Assembly (NCBI GenBank): GCA_004297625.1
Contig: SCTY01000047.1
Location: 97,353-161,352, forward strand
DNA from: Betaproteobacteria bacterium
GTDB taxonomy: Bacteria; Pseudomonadota; Gammaproteobacteria; Burkholderiales; SG8-39
DNA: 64,000 nucleotides
Direction: 5' to 3'
Numbering within the stretch: position 1 is the first letter of the stretch; each line of letters opens with the position of its first letter. Of the stretch, positions 1-11,449 are shown piece by piece. The notes beneath the pieces are model-generated. The model was given only the letters and a program-made list of their open reading frames with translations, did not search any database and was not told where the DNA came from. The translations under genes were made by a program, and so were the position numbers.

Positions 1-113
1 ACCGCGCCGGCGAGCGATATCCAGCGCTGCAGCGCCGCGCGCTCGTCGCCGCCGGCGGCGAGCACCAGCAAGCCTGCGGCGACCGGGATCCAGATTGCAA
101 GGGAGAGCAGCAT
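1..113 (-). CDS. nuoM: NADH-quinone oxidoreductase subunit M, 5' end only
   Basis: Only the first 37 codons lie in the window and the gene runs off the left edge. The start ATG is at 113. The N-terminus (MLLSLAIWIPVAAGLL) is the hydrophobic first helix typical of NuoM, an antiporter-like proton-pumping subunit of complex I. It follows nuoL by 40 nt on the same strand, which is the expected nuo order. Confidence 0.85.
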   Translation of the reverse strand, partial: MLLSLAIWIPVAAGLLVLAAGGDERAALQRWISLAGA

Positions 114-153
114 TAGATTTTTCTGGCGCTGGTTTTCTTGTAGGTTCTGGTTT

Positions 154-2028
154 TCATGTACGCATGAACCAGAAGGTCAGCACGAGCACGCCGATGAGCA
201 TGGCCACGGCATACTGGTTGAGAAGTCCCGACTGCACGAGCCGGATCACGCCCGAGAACCAGCCCACCACCCGGGCCGAGCCGTTCACCATGAGCCCGTC
301 GATCACGCTCTGATCGCCGCCGCGCCAGAAGCCGCGGCCGACGGTTCTCGCCCCGCCGGCGAAGAGCCACGAGTACAGCTCGTCGAAGCCGTATTTGCGC
401 TCGACCAGCGCGTAGAGGGGGCCGAGCGCCCTGGCGATGCGCTTGGGCAGCTCCTTTTTCTGCATGTAGAGCAGGTAGGCCGTGGCGATGCCGGCGAGCG
501 CCAGCCAGAACGGAGCCGAGGCGAGGCCATGCGCCATGTAGTGCCCTACGCCCTCGAACTCGCCCGGCTTGCGGGCGAGGCTTGCGCCGAAGTACTCGCC
601 GAAGACCACGTCCCCGACCACATAGCCGGCGACCACCGAGGGAATCGCGAGCAGCACGAGCGGCACGGTGACCACTGCCGGCGACTCGTGGGGCGGATGC
701 GCCGGGTCGAAGCGCGGCTCGCCGTGGAAGGCCATGAACAGCATCCGGAAGGTGTAGGTGGCGGTGACGAACACGCACGCCACCACCGCGAAATAGGCGA
801 ACGCTGCTCCCGGCGTGCTCGATTCTTTCACCGCTTCGATGATCGCGTCCTTGGAGAAGAACCCGGCGAACCCCGGGATGCCTGCCGAGGAGATGGCGCC
901 GATCAGCATCGTCCAGTAGGTCCAGGGCATGTACTTCCTCAGGCCGCCCATGCGCCGCATGTCCTGCTCGTGGTGCAGCGCGATGATCACCGAGCCGGCG
1001 GCGAGGAACAGCAGCGCCTTGAAGAAGGCGTGGGTCATGAGGTGGAAGATCGCCGCCGAGTACGCCGAGGCGCCGAGCGAGGCGGTCATGTAGCCGAGCT
1101 GCGAGAGCGTCGAATAGGCCACCACGCGCTTGATGTCGTACTGGGTGAGCGCCACCAGCGCCATGAAAAGCGCCGTGATGGCGCCGATCACCAGCACCAC
1201 CGAGCGCGCCGTCTCCGAGAGCTCGAACAGCGGCGACATGCGCGCCACCATGAAGATGCCGGCGGTCACCATGGTCGCCGCGTGGATCAGCGCCGAGATC
1301 GGCGTCGGGCCTTCCATGGAGTCGGGAAGCCAGACATGCAGCGGGAACTGCGCGCTCTTGCCCATCGCGCCGATGAACAGAAGGATGCAGATGAGCGTGA
1401 GCGGCGCGGCTGCCTTGGGCGCGGCGGCGAAGACGTGCTGGTAGTCCAGCGTTCCGAAATAGGCGAGGACCAGCGCGATGCCGAGGACGAACCCGAAGTC
1501 GCCGACGCGGTTCACGAGGAACGCCTTGAGGCCGGCGTAGACGGCGCTCTCGCGCGTGTACCAGAAGCCGATGAGCAGGTACGACACCAGGCCGACCGCC
1601 TCCCAGCCGAAGAACAGCTGCAGGAAGTTGTTCGCCATCACGAGCATGAGCATCGAGAAGGTGAACAGCGCGATGTACGAGAAGAAGCGCTGGTAGCCCG
1701 GGTCGTCGGCCATGTAGCCGATGGTGTAGATGTGCACCATCAGCGACACGAAGGTCACCACCACCATCATCAGCGCCGAGAGCTGGTCGATCTGGAAACC
1801 GATGTCGAGCCGGGTGTCGCCCAGCACGGCCCAGGTGTAGACCGGGCCGTTGAAGGTATTGCCGCCCAGCACGTCGGCGAACACCCAGCACGAGGCGAGG
1901 AAGGAGACCAGCACGCCGAGGATCGTGACCCAGTGCGCCCCGGCGCGGCCGATCGCCCGGCCGAAAAGCCCGGCGATGATCGATCCGACGAGCGGAGCGA
2001 ACGGAATGAGGAGGTAGACGGTTTTCAT
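154..2028 (-). CDS. nuoL: NADH-quinone oxidoreductase subunit L
   Basis: The 624-residue polytopic membrane protein has the length and composition of NuoL, the distal antiporter-like proton-pumping subunit of complex I with the long lateral C-terminal helix. Family signatures include the [17 protein letters not shown] stretch and the [12 protein letters not shown] segment with the proton-channel Lys/His surroundings. It begins with [16 protein letters not shown] and overlaps the stop of nuoK by 4 nt (ATGA), so the two are probably translationally coupled. Confidence 0.97.
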   Translation of the reverse strand: MKTVYLLIPFAPLVGSIIAGLFGRAIGRAGAHWVTILGVLVSFLASCWVFADVLGGNTFNGPVYTWAVLGDTRLDIGFQIDQLSALMMVVVTFVSLMVHIYTIGYMADDPGYQRFFSYIALFTFSMLMLVMANNFLQLFFGWEAVGLVSYLLIGFWYTRESAVYAGLKAFLVNRVGDFGFVLGIALVLAYFGTLDYQHVFAAAPKAAAPLTLICILLFIGAMGKSAQFPLHVWLPDSMEGPTPISALIHAATMVTAGIFMVARMSPLFELSETARSVVLVIGAITALFMALVALTQYDIKRVVAYSTLSQLGYMTASLGASAYSAAIFHLMTHAFFKALLFLAAGSVIIALHHEQDMRRMGGLRKYMPWTYWTMLIGAISSAGIPGFAGFFSKDAIIEAVKESSTPGAAFAYFAVVACVFVTATYTFRMLFMAFHGEPRFDPAHPPHESPAVVTVPLVLLAIPSVVAGYVVGDVVFGEYFGASLARKPGEFEGVGHYMAHGLASAPFWLALAGIATAYLLYMQKKELPKRIARALGPLYALVERKYGFDELYSWLFAGGARTVGRGFWRGGDQSVIDGLMVNGSARVVGWFSGVIRLVQSGLLNQYAVAMLIGVLVLTFWFMRT

Positions 2029-2330
2029 CCCTTCAGGGAGTCGAGATCTTCGACATCGATGGTGTTGAGGTTCCGGAACAGGACGACGAGGATGGCGAGG
2101 CCGATCGCCGACTCCGCGGCCGCCACGGTCAGAATGAAGAACACGAACACCTGGCCCTCGATGTTGCCGAGGAAGTGGGAGAAGGCGATGAAGTTCAGGT
2201 TGACGGCGAGCAGCATCAGCTCGATCGCCATCAGCAGCACGATGAGGTTGCGGCGGTTGAGGAAGATGCCGACCACGCTCACTGCGAAGAGGACCGCGCT
2301 CAGCACCAGATAGTGCGAAAGGCCGGGCAT
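2025..2330 (-). CDS. nuoK: NADH-quinone oxidoreductase subunit K
   Basis: A 101-residue protein with three membrane helices, the normal size for NuoK (ND4L). The conserved glutamates are in the [14 protein letters not shown] and [13 protein letters not shown] helices. I placed the start at 2330 ([10 protein letters not shown]), where ATG overlaps the nuoJ stop as ATGA. A longer reading upstream in this frame would run through nuoJ and is not real. It ends in an ATGA overlap with nuoL. Confidence 0.96.
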   Translation of the reverse strand: MPGLSHYLVLSAVLFAVSVVGIFLNRRNLIVLLMAIELMLLAVNLNFIAFSHFLGNIEGQVFVFFILTVAAAESAIGLAILVVLFRNLNTIDVEDLDSLKG

Positions 2331-2917
2331 CAGTCCTTCTCCGACGGCATGGAAACCAGCCTCACGCGGTCTCTCGAGCGCACCCTCACCTGCTCCGCGG
2401 GGTTCTGGTAGCGGCTGTCCTTGCGCCGGCGCAGCGTGAGGGAAATGGCGGCGATGATCGCCACGAGGAGGATGACGGCGGCAACCTCGAAGGCGTAGGC
2501 GTAGTCGGTGTAGAGGATGCGCCCGAGCTCCTTGGTGTTGCTGTAGCCGGCCGGCAGCTGCTTGGGCTCGACGCCCCAGATGCGGAACGCGAGGATGGTG
2601 ATCATCTCCCACACCATCACGCCGCCGACGACCAGCGCGAGCGGCAGGTTGCGCCAGAAGCCCTCGCGCACCCGCTCGAAGTTGATGTCGAGCATCATCA
2701 CCACGAAGAGGAACAGCACCATCACCGCGCCCACGTAGACCACCACCAGCGCGATGGCGAGGAATTCCGCCTGCAGCAGCAGCCACAGCGCCGCGGCGGT
2801 GAAGAAAGCGAGGACCAGGAACAGCGCGCCGTGCACGGGGTTGCGCGCGGTGATGACGGCGAGGCCCGAGATCAGCAGCACTGCGCCGAACAAGTAGAAG
2901 ACTACGGCTTCGAACAT
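2330..2917 (-). CDS. nuoJ: NADH-quinone oxidoreductase subunit J
   Basis: A 195-residue membrane protein starting [18 protein letters not shown], with five predicted helices and the [14 protein letters not shown] motif of NuoJ (ND6). It is part of the proton-translocating membrane arm of complex I. It follows nuoI by 12 nt and overlaps nuoK by one base. The C-terminal tail is charged, as in other betaproteobacterial NuoJ proteins. Confidence 0.96.
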   Translation of the reverse strand: MFEAVVFYLFGAVLLISGLAVITARNPVHGALFLVLAFFTAAALWLLLQAEFLAIALVVVYVGAVMVLFLFVVMMLDINFERVREGFWRNLPLALVVGGVMVWEMITILAFRIWGVEPKQLPAGYSNTKELGRILYTDYAYAFEVAAVILLVAIIAAISLTLRRRKDSRYQNPAEQVRVRSRDRVRLVSMPSEKD

Positions 2918-2929
2918 TATTGTTGCCGC

Positions 2930-3418
2930 TTAACGGTAGCGGGCGTCGGCCGCCCGGTCGCGCGCGATCTGCTCCTCGTAACGATCGCCGACGGCGAGCA
3001 GCATCGGCTTGGTGTAATAGAGATCCCCCCTGCGCTCGCCGTGGTACTCCAGCACGTTGGTCTCGACGATGGCGTCCACCGGGCACGCTTCCTCGCAGAA
3101 GCCGCAGAAGATGCACTTCGTCAGGTCTATGTCGTAGCGCGTGGTGCGGCGCGTGCCGTCGGCGCGCTCGTCCGATTCGATGTGGATCGCGAGCGCCGGG
3201 CACACCGCCTCGCACAGCTTGCACGCGATGCAGCGCTCCTCGCCGTTCGGGTAGCGGCGCAGCGCGTGCAGCCCGCGGAAGCGCGGGCTGAGCGGCGTCT
3301 TGTCCTCCGGGAACTGCACGGTGATCTTGCGCGCGAAGAGGTAGCGCCCGGTCAGCGCCATGCCGCGCAGCAGCTCGAGCAGCAGGAACGAGCGGAAGAA
3401 CTCGACGACCCGGGTCAT
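2930..3418 (-). CDS. nuoI: NADH-quinone oxidoreductase subunit I (2x[4Fe-4S])
   Basis: This is a ferredoxin-like subunit with two classic tetra-Cys motifs, [12 protein letters not shown] and [12 protein letters not shown], which hold clusters N6a and N6b in the peripheral arm. I chose the ATG at 3418 ([11 protein letters not shown]) because GGAG lies 6 nt upstream and it gives the family length of 162 residues. An ATG at 3430 would add four residues. A 127-nt stretch with a hairpin element separates it from nuoH. Confidence 0.96.
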   Translation of the reverse strand: MTRVVEFFRSFLLLELLRGMALTGRYLFARKITVQFPEDKTPLSPRFRGLHALRRYPNGEERCIACKLCEAVCPALAIHIESDERADGTRRTTRYDIDLTKCIFCGFCEEACPVDAIVETNVLEYHGERRGDLYYTKPMLLAVGDRYEEQIARDRAADARYR

Positions 3419-3432
3419 ACGAGACTCCATTG

Positions 3433-3540
3433 CCGACCCCCTGTTAAGGGGGTCATGAGCCGAAGGCGAATGGGGGGTTGGTTTTCAGAAAATTCAACCC
3501 CCCGCTCGTAAACTCGCTCCCCCCTTAACAGGGGGGCGGC
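3433..3540. repeat. Nested inverted-repeat (REP-like) element between nuoH and nuoI
   Basis: The stretch contains two mutually inverted copies of a C5-6TGTTAAG5-6 motif, at about 3437-3455 and 3521-3537. Between them is a long hairpin with GGGGGGTTG and CAACCCCCC arms around 3473 and 3504, and an inner TTTTC/GAAAA stem. A related single motif recurs at 15303-15325 between dctM and dctQ. Its role is unknown; it could stabilise mRNA or attenuate transcription inside the nuo operon. Confidence 0.6.
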
Positions 3541-3557
3541 AAACAATCGCATCTGCC

Positions 3558-4634
3558 TCAGCTCCATAGGTTCCAGGGCGTCTGCATCCAGGCGCCGATC
3601 ACCACGATCCATACCAGCGTGACCGGAATGAACACCTTCCAGCCCAGGCGCATGATCTGGTCGTAGCGGTAGCGCGGGAAGGTGGCGCGGAACCACAGGA
3701 ACAGCGACACGATGAAGAAGATCTTGATGAGCAGCCAGCCGAACGGCGGGACCCAGTTGAGCAGCGCCGAGTCGATCGGCGACTGCCAGCCGCCGAAGAA
3801 CATGACCGCCGTGAGCGCGCTGATCAGCAGCATGTTCATGTACTCCGCGAGGAAGAACATCGCGAAGGTCATGCCCGAGTACTCGATCATGTGGCCCGCG
3901 ACGATCTCGGACTCGCCTTCCACCACGTCGAACGGCGCGCGGTTGGTCTCGGCGACGCCCGAGACGAAGTACACCACCACCATGGGCAGCAGCGGCAGCC
4001 AGTTCCAGGAAAGGAAGTTGGCCCCGTGGTCGGCGAAGTAGCCGCGCCCCTGGCTCTCGACGATGTCCGAGAGGTTGAGGCTGCCCGAGACCATGAGGAC
4101 CACCACCAGGGCGAAGCCCATCGCGAGCTCGTAGGACACCATCTGCGCCGCCGAGCGCATCGCGCCGAGGAAGGCGTACTTGGAGTTCGACGCCCAGCCG
4201 GCGACGATGACGCCGTACACGCTCATCGAGGAGAGCGCCAGGATATAGAGCAGCCCGGCGTTGATGTCCGAGAGCACCGTTTCGGGAGCGAAGGGAATGA
4301 CCGCCCAGGCGGCGAGCGCCGGCGTGATCATCACGATCGGCGCAAGGATATAGAGCGCCTTGCTCGCTTTCGTCGGAAGGATGATTTCCTTGAAGAGCAG
4401 CTTCACCGCGTCGGCGATGGGCTGCAGCAACCCCAGCGGGCCGACCCGGTTGGGCCCGATGCGGATCTGCATCCAGCCGATGAGCTTGCGCTCCCAGAGC
4501 GTCATGTACGCGACCGCGCCCATGAGCGGCAGCACGATCGCGATGATGAAGGCGAGGCTGTAGACCGTCACGCCGATCGGCGGCCCCCATACCGGGCCGA
4601 AGAGCGACTCCGCCGTGCTCTGGAACCAGTTCAC
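3558..4634 (-). CDS. nuoH: NADH-quinone oxidoreductase subunit H
   Basis: The 358-residue membrane protein links the quinone site to the membrane arm. It carries the NuoH signatures [20 protein letters not shown] and [19 protein letters not shown]. The start is a GTG at 4634 ([13 protein letters not shown]) that shares one base with the nuoG stop (TAGTG). Upstream in-frame sequence overlaps nuoG and has no family similarity. Eight or nine membrane helices are visible. Confidence 0.95.
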   Translation of the reverse strand: MNWFQSTAESLFGPVWGPPIGVTVYSLAFIIAIVLPLMGAVAYMTLWERKLIGWMQIRIGPNRVGPLGLLQPIADAVKLLFKEIILPTKASKALYILAPIVMITPALAAWAVIPFAPETVLSDINAGLLYILALSSMSVYGVIVAGWASNSKYAFLGAMRSAAQMVSYELAMGFALVVVLMVSGSLNLSDIVESQGRGYFADHGANFLSWNWLPLLPMVVVYFVSGVAETNRAPFDVVEGESEIVAGHMIEYSGMTFAMFFLAEYMNMLLISALTAVMFFGGWQSPIDSALLNWVPPFGWLLIKIFFIVSLFLWFRATFPRYRYDQIMRLGWKVFIPVTLVWIVVIGAWMQTPWNLWS

Positions 4635-6820
4635 TAGGCCGCCCTCCCGACCGCCACCTTCTCGAGTGCGAGCGTGCCGAACATCGGTCCGATCGGCGCC
4701 GTGGAGGGATGCGCGGCGGCGATGCGCACGCAATCGTCGGGCAGCTTGTCGTCCAGCGCCGCGGCGATCTTCACTCCGTTCACCGCGACCGGCTGTCCGG
4801 CCGCGACCCCGAGTCTTGCGAGCAGGCGCGAGTTCATCCACGCCCTCGGCGGTCTCGCGTCGCGCGTCTTCTGCAGCGGCGGCGAGCGCCGCGCCAGCGG
4901 ATCGGCGAAATAGATCGGCACGTCGGCGATGCGCTGTATGCCGGAAACGGGATTGCCTTGTTCTACTGCAAGATTGATTCGATTGGACAACCGCGAGGCC
5001 ACGTCTGCGCCTTTGAGGCAGGCGCTGCGCACTTCCTCGAGGCTGTTCAACTCGAAGCCCGGCAGGTTGAGCAGGCTTCCCAGGACGCGCAGCACTTTCC
5101 AGCCGGGGCGCGCTTCGCCGAGCGCGTTCACCGTCGCCTGGAAGCTCTGCACGCGGCCCTCGGTGTTCACGAACGTGCCCGAGGACTCCGTAAACGGCGC
5201 GATCGGCAGCAGGACGTCGGCCACGTCGAGCGAATGCTTCCACGAGGTGAGCGACACGACGAAGCCCTGCTTGAGCGCGGCCAGCGTCTTCTGCGGATCG
5301 GCGCAGTCGAGCTCGGGCTCGACGTTCAGCAGCACGAATGCCTTCTTCTGCAGGATGGCATCGACGTTCGCGGTCGGCAGCCCCGCCAGGTAGCCGCCCA
5401 CCGAATTCGCCGCTTCGCCGAGGAAGCCGAGCTTCGCGCCGGTCGCGTCGGCGAGCGCCTGCGCCGCGGCATGGATCGCCGCGGCCTGCGGATGCTGCTG
5501 GGCGAAATTGCCGAGCAGCACGGCCGCGTTCTTGCCGCCTTTAAGAGCGTCGACAAAAGAGGAAACCGAACGGGCAATTTCTGAAGGACGCACGATGGTG
5601 CGGCTGGCGACGGGCATCAGCCAGTCCTCGTCCACCGAATGCAGCATGTGCACCTTGGCGCCGCGCTTCGCCGCCTGGCGCAGCCGGTGCGCGAGCAGCG
5701 GCGCGTCCTTGCGCAGGAACGAGCCGGCCACCAGCACGCGGTCGAGGTTCTGGACCTCGGCGATCGGCATGCCGAGCCACGGAATGCCCGCGCGCTTGCC
5801 GTCGCCGGAGAAATCGGCGTGCCGCAGGCGGAAGTCGGCCGGCCCGAGTTTGCCGGCGAGGAACAGCTCCTCGAGCGCGGCATGCGGAGAGGCGAGCACG
5901 CCGAAGTCCTGGCCCTTCAAGCCGTCGATCACTGCGTCGAACGCCTGCTCCCAATCCGCTTCTTCCCACCGCCCGTTGCGCTTGACCATCGGCCGCGCGA
6001 GCCGGTCGGGGGAATTCAGGCCCTCGTAGGAGAAGCGGTCCTTGTCGGAGATCCAGCACTCGTTGAGCGCTTCGTTTTCGAGCGGCAGCACGCGCAGCAC
6101 CTTGTTCTGCTTCACCTGCACGACGAGGTTCGAGCCCAGGCTGTCGTGCGGCGCGATCGACTTGCGGCGCGTGAGCTCCCACGTGCGCGCCTTGTAGCGG
6201 AACGGCTCGGAGGTGAGGGCACCCACCGGGCAGAGGTCGATCATGTTGCCGGAGAGCTCCGATTCCACCGCCCTGCCGACGAAGGACACGATTTCGGCGT
6301 TCTCGCCGCGGCCCGCCATGCCGAGCTCCATGATGCCGGCGATCTCCTGGCCGAAGCGCACGCAGCGCGTGCACTGGATGCAGCGGCTCATCTCCTCCGC
6401 GGCGACCAGGGGACCCAATTCTTTTCTTAGAACGACTCTTTTTTCTTCCGTGTAGCGCGAGTTGCTCATGCCGTAGCCCACGGCGAGGTCCTGCAGCTGG
6501 CATTCGCCGCCCTGGTCGCAGATCGGGCAATCGAGCGGGTGGTTGATGAGCAGGAACTCCATCACCCCGTTCTGCGCCTTCTTCGCGGCGGGCGAATGCG
6601 TCCAGACCTTCATGCCCTCGGCGACCGGCGTGGCGCAGGCCGGCATGGGCTTGGGCGCCTTCTCGACCTCGACCAGGCACATGCGGCAGTTCGCCGCGAT
6701 GGAGAGCTTCTTGTGATAGCAGAAGTACGGGACGTAGATGCCGAGCCGGTTGGCCGCATCCATGACCGTCGCGCCCTGCGCGACTTCGACTTCTTTGCCG
6801 TCGACCTGGAGCTTGGGCAT
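4634..6820 (-). CDS. nuoG: NADH-quinone oxidoreductase subunit G
   Basis: A 728-residue iron-sulfur subunit of the peripheral arm. The N-terminus has the 2Fe-2S ferredoxin fold ([15 protein letters not shown]), followed by the His/Cys cluster [18 protein letters not shown] and a second set of 4Fe-4S cysteines (CIQCTRC, then [10 protein letters not shown]). The C-terminal half is the molybdopterin-oxidoreductase-like domain that no longer binds cofactor. It overlaps nuoF by one base. Confidence 0.96.
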   Translation of the reverse strand: MPKLQVDGKEVEVAQGATVMDAANRLGIYVPYFCYHKKLSIAANCRMCLVEVEKAPKPMPACATPVAEGMKVWTHSPAAKKAQNGVMEFLLINHPLDCPICDQGGECQLQDLAVGYGMSNSRYTEEKRVVLRKELGPLVAAEEMSRCIQCTRCVRFGQEIAGIMELGMAGRGENAEIVSFVGRAVESELSGNMIDLCPVGALTSEPFRYKARTWELTRRKSIAPHDSLGSNLVVQVKQNKVLRVLPLENEALNECWISDKDRFSYEGLNSPDRLARPMVKRNGRWEEADWEQAFDAVIDGLKGQDFGVLASPHAALEELFLAGKLGPADFRLRHADFSGDGKRAGIPWLGMPIAEVQNLDRVLVAGSFLRKDAPLLAHRLRQAAKRGAKVHMLHSVDEDWLMPVASRTIVRPSEIARSVSSFVDALKGGKNAAVLLGNFAQQHPQAAAIHAAAQALADATGAKLGFLGEAANSVGGYLAGLPTANVDAILQKKAFVLLNVEPELDCADPQKTLAALKQGFVVSLTSWKHSLDVADVLLPIAPFTESSGTFVNTEGRVQSFQATVNALGEARPGWKVLRVLGSLLNLPGFELNSLEEVRSACLKGADVASRLSNRINLAVEQGNPVSGIQRIADVPIYFADPLARRSPPLQKTRDARPPRAWMNSRLLARLGVAAGQPVAVNGVKIAAALDDKLPDDCVRIAAAHPSTAPIGPMFGTLALEKVAVGRAA

Positions 6821-8178
6821 CAGGCGGCCTCGGCCATGTTTCTCACGACGTGGGGCTCATGGCGCGCGCCCACCCGGCCCCATTTTGGTTCTGCATCTTT
6901 TTGAACCAAGCACTGATTATGCTCGATGTGGTGCACGAACTCGTCGCGGAAGTGCTTGATGAAGCTCGTGACCGGAAGCGCCGCGGCGTCGCCCAGCGCG
7001 CAGATGGTGCGGCCGGCGATGTTGTTGGCCACGTCGTCGAGGAGCGCCAGGTCTTCCATCCGGCCGCCCCCGTTCTCGATGCGGTTCACGACGCGGTAGA
7101 GCCAGCCGGTGCCTTCGCGGCAGGGCGTGCACTGGCCGCAGGATTCCTCGAAGTAGAAGTACGACAGGCGCTCGAGCGCGCGCACCATGCAGGTGGAGTC
7201 GTCCATGACGATCACCGCGCCGGAGCCGAGCATCGAGCCCGCCTTCGCGATCGAGTCGTAATCCATGTCGGTCGCCATCATGATGCCCGCCGGCAGCACC
7301 GGCATGGATGAACCGCCGGGAATCACCGCCTTCAGCTTGTGGCCGCTACGCACCCCGCCCGCCATTTCAAGCAGCTTGGCGAACGGCGTGCCGAGCCGGA
7401 CTTCGTAGTTGCCCGGCCGGTTGACGTGGCCGGTGACCGAGAAGAGCTTGGTGCCGCCGTTGTTGGGCCGGCCAAGCGCGAGATAGGCGTCGCCGCCGTT
7501 GCGCATGATCCACGGCACCGCAGCGAACGTCTCGGTGTTGTTGATGGTGGTGGGCTTGCCGTACAAGCCGTAGCTCGCCGGAAACGGCGGCTTGAAGCGC
7601 GGCTGGCCTCTCTTGCCTTCGATCGATTCGAGCAGCGCGGTCTCCTCGCCGCAGATGTAGGCGCCGTAGCCCGGATGCGCGTACATCTCGAAGCCGAAGT
7701 CCGAGCCGAGGATGCCCTTGCCGATGTAACCGGCCGCGTAGGCCTCGGCGAGCGCCTCTTCGTACTGCTTATAGAGATCCCATACCTCGCCGTGGATGTA
7801 GTTGTAGCCGGCGGTGGCGCGCATGGCGTAGCCGGCGATGAGCATTCCCTCGATCACCGAGTGCGGGTTGTAGCGCAGGAGATCGCGGTCCTTGCAGGTC
7901 CCCGGCTCGCCCTCGTCGGAGTTGCACACGACGTACATCGGGCCGGCGAAGTTCTTCGGCATGAAGGACCACTTGAGGCCCGTCGGGAAGCCGGCGCCGC
8001 CGCGTCCGCGCAGAGCGGACTTCTTCACTGCGGCGACGACATCCTCCGGTGTGATCTTTTCCTGGATGATTTTCCTGAGCGCCTGGTAGCCGTCGCGCGC
8101 CTCGTAGTCCTTGAGGCGCCAGTTGGCGCCGTCCAGGCCCTTCATCAGGATCGAGTCGGGTCCGTAATCGAGCGTCAT
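6820..8178 (-). CDS. nuoF: NADH-quinone oxidoreductase subunit F (NADH/FMN)
   Basis: A 452-residue NADH-oxidising subunit. It contains the FMN/NADH glycine-rich [13 protein letters not shown], the [14 protein letters not shown] segment and the 4Fe-4S motif [12 protein letters not shown] followed by a distal Cys ([12 protein letters not shown]). I placed the start at 8178 ([12 protein letters not shown]), in an ATGA overlap with nuoE. A further in-frame extension upstream lies inside nuoE. Confidence 0.96.
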   Translation of the reverse strand: MTLDYGPDSILMKGLDGANWRLKDYEARDGYQALRKIIQEKITPEDVVAAVKKSALRGRGGAGFPTGLKWSFMPKNFAGPMYVVCNSDEGEPGTCKDRDLLRYNPHSVIEGMLIAGYAMRATAGYNYIHGEVWDLYKQYEEALAEAYAAGYIGKGILGSDFGFEMYAHPGYGAYICGEETALLESIEGKRGQPRFKPPFPASYGLYGKPTTINNTETFAAVPWIMRNGGDAYLALGRPNNGGTKLFSVTGHVNRPGNYEVRLGTPFAKLLEMAGGVRSGHKLKAVIPGGSSMPVLPAGIMMATDMDYDSIAKAGSMLGSGAVIVMDDSTCMVRALERLSYFYFEESCGQCTPCREGTGWLYRVVNRIENGGGRMEDLALLDDVANNIAGRTICALGDAAALPVTSFIKHFRDEFVHHIEHNQCLVQKDAEPKWGRVGARHEPHVVRNMAEAA

Positions 8179-8648
8179 TTGAGGCTCTCGATCAGCTGGT
8201 CGAGTTTTTCTTTCGACATGAAGTCGTGCATCTTCTTGTTGTTGACGAGCAGCACCGGCGCCATCGCGCAGGCGCCCATGCACTCGCCTTCTTTCAGGGT
8301 GAAGCGCCCGTCGGGCGTGGTTTCGTTGAAATCGATGCCGAGCTTCTCGCGCAGGTGATCGGCCGCCTCGAGCGATCCCTGCAGGCCGCACGGCAGGCAG
8401 GTGCAGAGCGTGAGCTTGTACTTGCCGGTCTTGTGCAGGTTGTACATCGAGTAGAACGTCGCCACCTCGTAAACCGCCACCGGCGGCATCTCGAGGTAGG
8501 CCGCGATGTAGTCCATCAGCTCCGTGGACAGCCAGCCTTTCTCGTCCTGCGCGATGATGAGCGCGCTCATCACCGCCGACTGCTTCTGCTCGGCCGGGTA
8601 CTTCGCGATCTCTCGGTCGATTTTTCTGAGGGAGTCGGTAGTTAGCAT
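8175..8648 (-). CDS. nuoE: NADH-quinone oxidoreductase subunit E ([2Fe-2S])
   Basis: A thioredoxin-fold 2Fe-2S subunit of 157 residues. The cluster ligands are in CTCLPCGL and [13 protein letters not shown] prefer the ATG at 8648 ([18 protein letters not shown]) because it matches the family N-terminus, has AAGG upstream and leaves a 13-nt gap to nuoD. An ATG at 8681 would overlap nuoD. Confidence 0.94.
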   Translation of the reverse strand: MLTTDSLRKIDREIAKYPAEQKQSAVMSALIIAQDEKGWLSTELMDYIAAYLEMPPVAVYEVATFYSMYNLHKTGKYKLTLCTCLPCGLQGSLEAADHLREKLGIDFNETTPDGRFTLKEGECMGACAMAPVLLVNNKKMHDFMSKEKLDQLIESLK

Positions 8649-8661
8649 GATTGACCTTGCT

Positions 8662-9915
8662 TCACCGGTCGACGTCTCCAAACACGATGTCGATCGTGCC
8701 GATGATCGCCACCGCGTCGGCGAGCATGTGGCCGCGCGCGAGCTCGTTCATCGCCGAGAGGTGATTGAAAGCCGGCGAGCGCAGCTTCATGCGATAGGGC
8801 TTGTTCGCGCCGTCGGAGATGAAGTACACGGCGAACTCGCCCTTGGGGTGCTCGATCGCGGCGTAGGCTTCGCCCTCGGGCACGTGCATGCCTTCGGTCA
8901 CCAGCTTGAAGTGATGGATGAGCTGCTCCATGTCGTGCTTCATCTCGAAGCGCGAGGGCGGCGCGATCTTGTGGTTGTCGACGATCACCGGACCGGGATT
9001 CCCGCGCAGCCAGTCGATGCACTGCTTGACGATGCGGTTCGACTGGCGCATCTCCTCTACGCGCACCAGGTAGCGGTCGTAGGTGTCGCCGTTGACGCCG
9101 ACCGGGATGTCGAAGTCCATGCGGTCATAGACCTCGTAGGGCTGCTTCTTGCGCAGGTCCCACTCGATGCCCGAGCCGCGCAGCATCACGCCGCTGAAGC
9201 CGAGCGCGAGCGCGCGCTCGGGCGACACCACGCCGATGCCCACCGTGCGCTGCTTCCAGATGCGGTTCTCGGTGAGCAGCGTCTCGTAGTCGTCGACCGC
9301 CTTGGGAAAGCGCTCGGTGAAGTCCTCGATGAAGTCGAGCAGCGAGCCGCGGCGGTTGCGGTTCAGCTCCTGGACGTCCTTCGCGCTCTTCCACTTCGAC
9401 GTCTGGTACTGCGGCATCGAGTCGGGCAGGTCGCGGTACACGCCGCCCGGGCGGTAGTAGGCGGCGTGCATGCGCGCGCCGGAAACGGCCTCGTAGCAGT
9501 CGAGCAGGTCCTCGCGCTCGCGGAAGCAGTAGAGGAACACCGTCATCGCGCCCAGGTCCAGCGCCTGCGTGCCCAGGAACAGCAGGTGGTTCAGGATGCG
9601 CGTGATCTCGTCGAACATCACGCGGATGTACTTGGCGCGCTCCGGGATCCCGATGCCGAGGAGCTTCTCGACCGCGAGCACGTAGGCGTGCTCGTTGCAC
9701 ATCATGGAGATGTAGTCGAGCCGGTCCATGTACGGCAGGTTCTGCAGGTAGGTCTTGTGCTCGGCGAGCTTCTCGGTCGCGCGGTGCAGGAGGCCGATGT
9801 GCGGATCGGCGCGCTCGATCACCTCGCCGTCGAGCTCGAGCACCAGGCGCAGCACGCCGTGCGCGGCCGGGTGCTGCGGGCCGAAGTTGAGCGTGTAGTT
9901 GCGGATCTCGGCCAT
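8662..9915 (-). CDS. nuoD: NADH-quinone oxidoreductase subunit D
   Basis: The 417-residue, 49-kDa-type subunit forms the quinone pocket together with NuoB. Family motifs are [14 protein letters not shown] near the N-terminus, [13 protein letters not shown], and a C-terminus ending [12 protein letters not shown]. The start is ATG 9915 ([11 protein letters not shown]) in an ATGA overlap with nuoC. Upstream in-frame sequence is a shadow of nuoC and nuoB. Confidence 0.97.
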   Translation of the reverse strand: MAEIRNYTLNFGPQHPAAHGVLRLVLELDGEVIERADPHIGLLHRATEKLAEHKTYLQNLPYMDRLDYISMMCNEHAYVLAVEKLLGIGIPERAKYIRVMFDEITRILNHLLFLGTQALDLGAMTVFLYCFREREDLLDCYEAVSGARMHAAYYRPGGVYRDLPDSMPQYQTSKWKSAKDVQELNRNRRGSLLDFIEDFTERFPKAVDDYETLLTENRIWKQRTVGIGVVSPERALALGFSGVMLRGSGIEWDLRKKQPYEVYDRMDFDIPVGVNGDTYDRYLVRVEEMRQSNRIVKQCIDWLRGNPGPVIVDNHKIAPPSRFEMKHDMEQLIHHFKLVTEGMHVPEGEAYAAIEHPKGEFAVYFISDGANKPYRMKLRSPAFNHLSAMNELARGHMLADAVAIIGTIDIVFGDVDR

Positions 9916-10508
9916 CAGTCTTTGCCGGCGTAGTTCTCTTCGCGCACGACGCGGGGCGTGACTTCCCGGGGATCGATGGTGACCGGCTGGTAGATCACGC
10001 GCTTCTGCTCCGGGTCGTAGCGCATCTCGACGTGACCGGACAGCGGGAAATCCTTGCGGAACGGGTGGCCGATGAAGCCGTAGTCGGTGAGGATGCGGCG
10101 CAGATCGGGATGGCCCTCGAACACGATGCCGAAAAGATCGAACGCCTCGCGCTCGTACCAGTTCACGCCCGGCCACACGTCGATAAGCGAGGGAAGAATC
10201 GGCAGCGCATCGTCCGGCGCGAAACTGCGCAGCCGCAGCCGCCAGTTGTGCGTCTGCGAGAGCAGGTGGCACACGGCGGCGAAGCGCGGCTGGCCTTCGC
10301 GCGGCTTCTCGCCGTACGCGGCGTAGTCGACGCCGCACAGATCCATCAGCTGCTCGAAGCGCAGCTCCGGATGATCGCGCAGCGTGCGCGCGGCGTTGAG
10401 GTAGTCCGCCGCTTTTACTTCCACGGTAATTTCGCCGAGCCGTTCGACGGGCGCGACGCCCAGGTGTTTCTGTACCGCGTCGTACAGGCGCTGGAGCTTG
10501 GGGGTCAT
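9915..10508 (-). CDS. nuoC: NADH-quinone oxidoreductase subunit C
   Basis: A 197-residue, 30-kDa-type peripheral subunit. The signature [20 protein letters not shown] is followed by the conserved [11 protein letters not shown]. It abuts nuoB directly with no intergenic base, and overlaps nuoD by 4 nt. Confidence 0.96.
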   Translation of the reverse strand: MTPKLQRLYDAVQKHLGVAPVERLGEITVEVKAADYLNAARTLRDHPELRFEQLMDLCGVDYAAYGEKPREGQPRFAAVCHLLSQTHNWRLRLRSFAPDDALPILPSLIDVWPGVNWYEREAFDLFGIVFEGHPDLRRILTDYGFIGHPFRKDFPLSGHVEMRYDPEQKRVIYQPVTIDPREVTPRVVREENYAGKD

Positions 10509-10985
10509 CTATCGGGCGATCGTGCTCGTGCGCTTGATCTTGTTCTGCAGCTGGATGATTCCGTACAGCAGCGCCTCCGCGGTGGGCGGGCAGCCGGGCA
10601 CGTAGATGTCCACCGGCACGACGCGATCGCAGCCGCGCACCACCGAGTACGAGTAGTGGTAATAGCCGCCGCCGTTGGCGCAGCTGCCCATGGAGATGAC
10701 CCACTTCGGGTCGGGCATCTGGTCGTACACCTTGCGCAGCGCCGGCGCCATCTTGTTGCACAGCGTGCCGGCCACGATCATCACGTCGGACTGGCGCGGG
10801 CTTGGGCGGAACACCACGCCGAAGCGGTCGAGGTCGTAGCGCGCTGCGCCTGCGTGCATCATCTCGATCGCGCAGCAGGCAAGGCCGAAGGTCATGGGCC
10901 ACAGGGAGCCGGTGCGCGTCCAGTTGATGAGCTTGTCCGCCGTCGTGGTGACGAAGCCCTGCTCCAGTACGCCCTCTACTCCCAT
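10509..10985 (-). CDS. nuoB: NADH-quinone oxidoreductase subunit B (N2 cluster)
   Basis: A 158-residue subunit that carries the terminal cluster N2. The adjacent cysteines in [10 protein letters not shown], the distal Cys in GSCANGGG and the [15 protein letters not shown] motif are all present. It starts with ATG at 10985 and overlaps the nuoA stop by 10 nt. Confidence 0.97.
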   Translation of the reverse strand: MGVEGVLEQGFVTTTADKLINWTRTGSLWPMTFGLACCAIEMMHAGAARYDLDRFGVVFRPSPRQSDVMIVAGTLCNKMAPALRKVYDQMPDPKWVISMGSCANGGGYYHYSYSVVRGCDRVVPVDIYVPGCPPTAEALLYGIIQLQNKIKRTSTIAR

Positions 10986-11332
10986 TCAAGCGCCCCTTTC
11001 ATCCATTCGTAGACAAAACCGACGACCAGTATTGCAAGGAAGATCATCATCGAAAGAAAGCCCGGGAAACCGATTTCGTTGATCACTGTCGCCCACGGAA
11101 AGAGAAACGCGATCTCGAGGTCGAACAGGATGAACAGGATCGCCACGAGGTAGTAGCGCACGTCGAACTTCATGCGCGCGTCCTCGAATGCTTCGAAGCC
11201 GCATTCGTAGGGCGACAGCTTCTCGGGGTTGGGACGGCTCGGGCCGAGCAGCTTGCCGAGCACCATCGGCACGATGCCAACGCCGATGCCGACGAGGATG
11301 AACAGCAGGATTGGAAAGTACTCAGCAAGCAT
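10976..11332 (-). CDS. nuoA: NADH-quinone oxidoreductase subunit A
   Basis: A 118-residue membrane protein (ND3) with three helices and the conserved [22 protein letters not shown] loop. I chose ATG 11332 ([11 protein letters not shown]). The only other in-frame ATG, at 11347, lies inside the tRNA-Leu 3' end. The start is five bases from the encoded CCA of the tRNA, so the leader must come from tRNA processing or the tRNA itself carries the translation signal. First gene of the nuo operon. Confidence 0.95.
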   Translation of the reverse strand: MLAEYFPILLFILVGIGVGIVPMVLGKLLGPSRPNPEKLSPYECGFEAFEDARMKFDVRYYLVAILFILFDLEIAFLFPWATVINEIGFPGFLSMMIFLAILVVGFVYEWMKGALEWE

Positions 11333-11337
11333 AGGCT

Positions 11338-11425
11338 TGGTGCCCACGAGCAGACTCGAACTGCTACGGCTTTTTAGGCCACTAGCCCCTCAAGCTAGCG
11401 TGTCTACCAATTTCACCACGTGGGC
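11338..11425 (-). tRNA. tRNA-Leu (anticodon GAG)
   Basis: Read on the minus strand, the sequence folds as a class II tRNA. The 5' arm GCCCACG pairs with CGTGGGC, the anticodon loop CTTGAGG gives GAG (Leu), the T-arm region is GCAGTTCGAGTCTGC, and CCA is encoded at the 3' end. A long variable arm typical of leucine tRNAs is present. It lies between secG and nuoA, a recurrent betaproteobacterial arrangement. Confidence 0.96.
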
Positions 11426-11449
11426 GTGGTCGTAATTATCCTCTAAATA

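Noticed and set aside
529..2313. Long open frame on the plus strand opposite nuoL and nuoK
   Set aside because: Low-complexity Arg/Glu/His translation, antisense to clearly conserved nuo genes.
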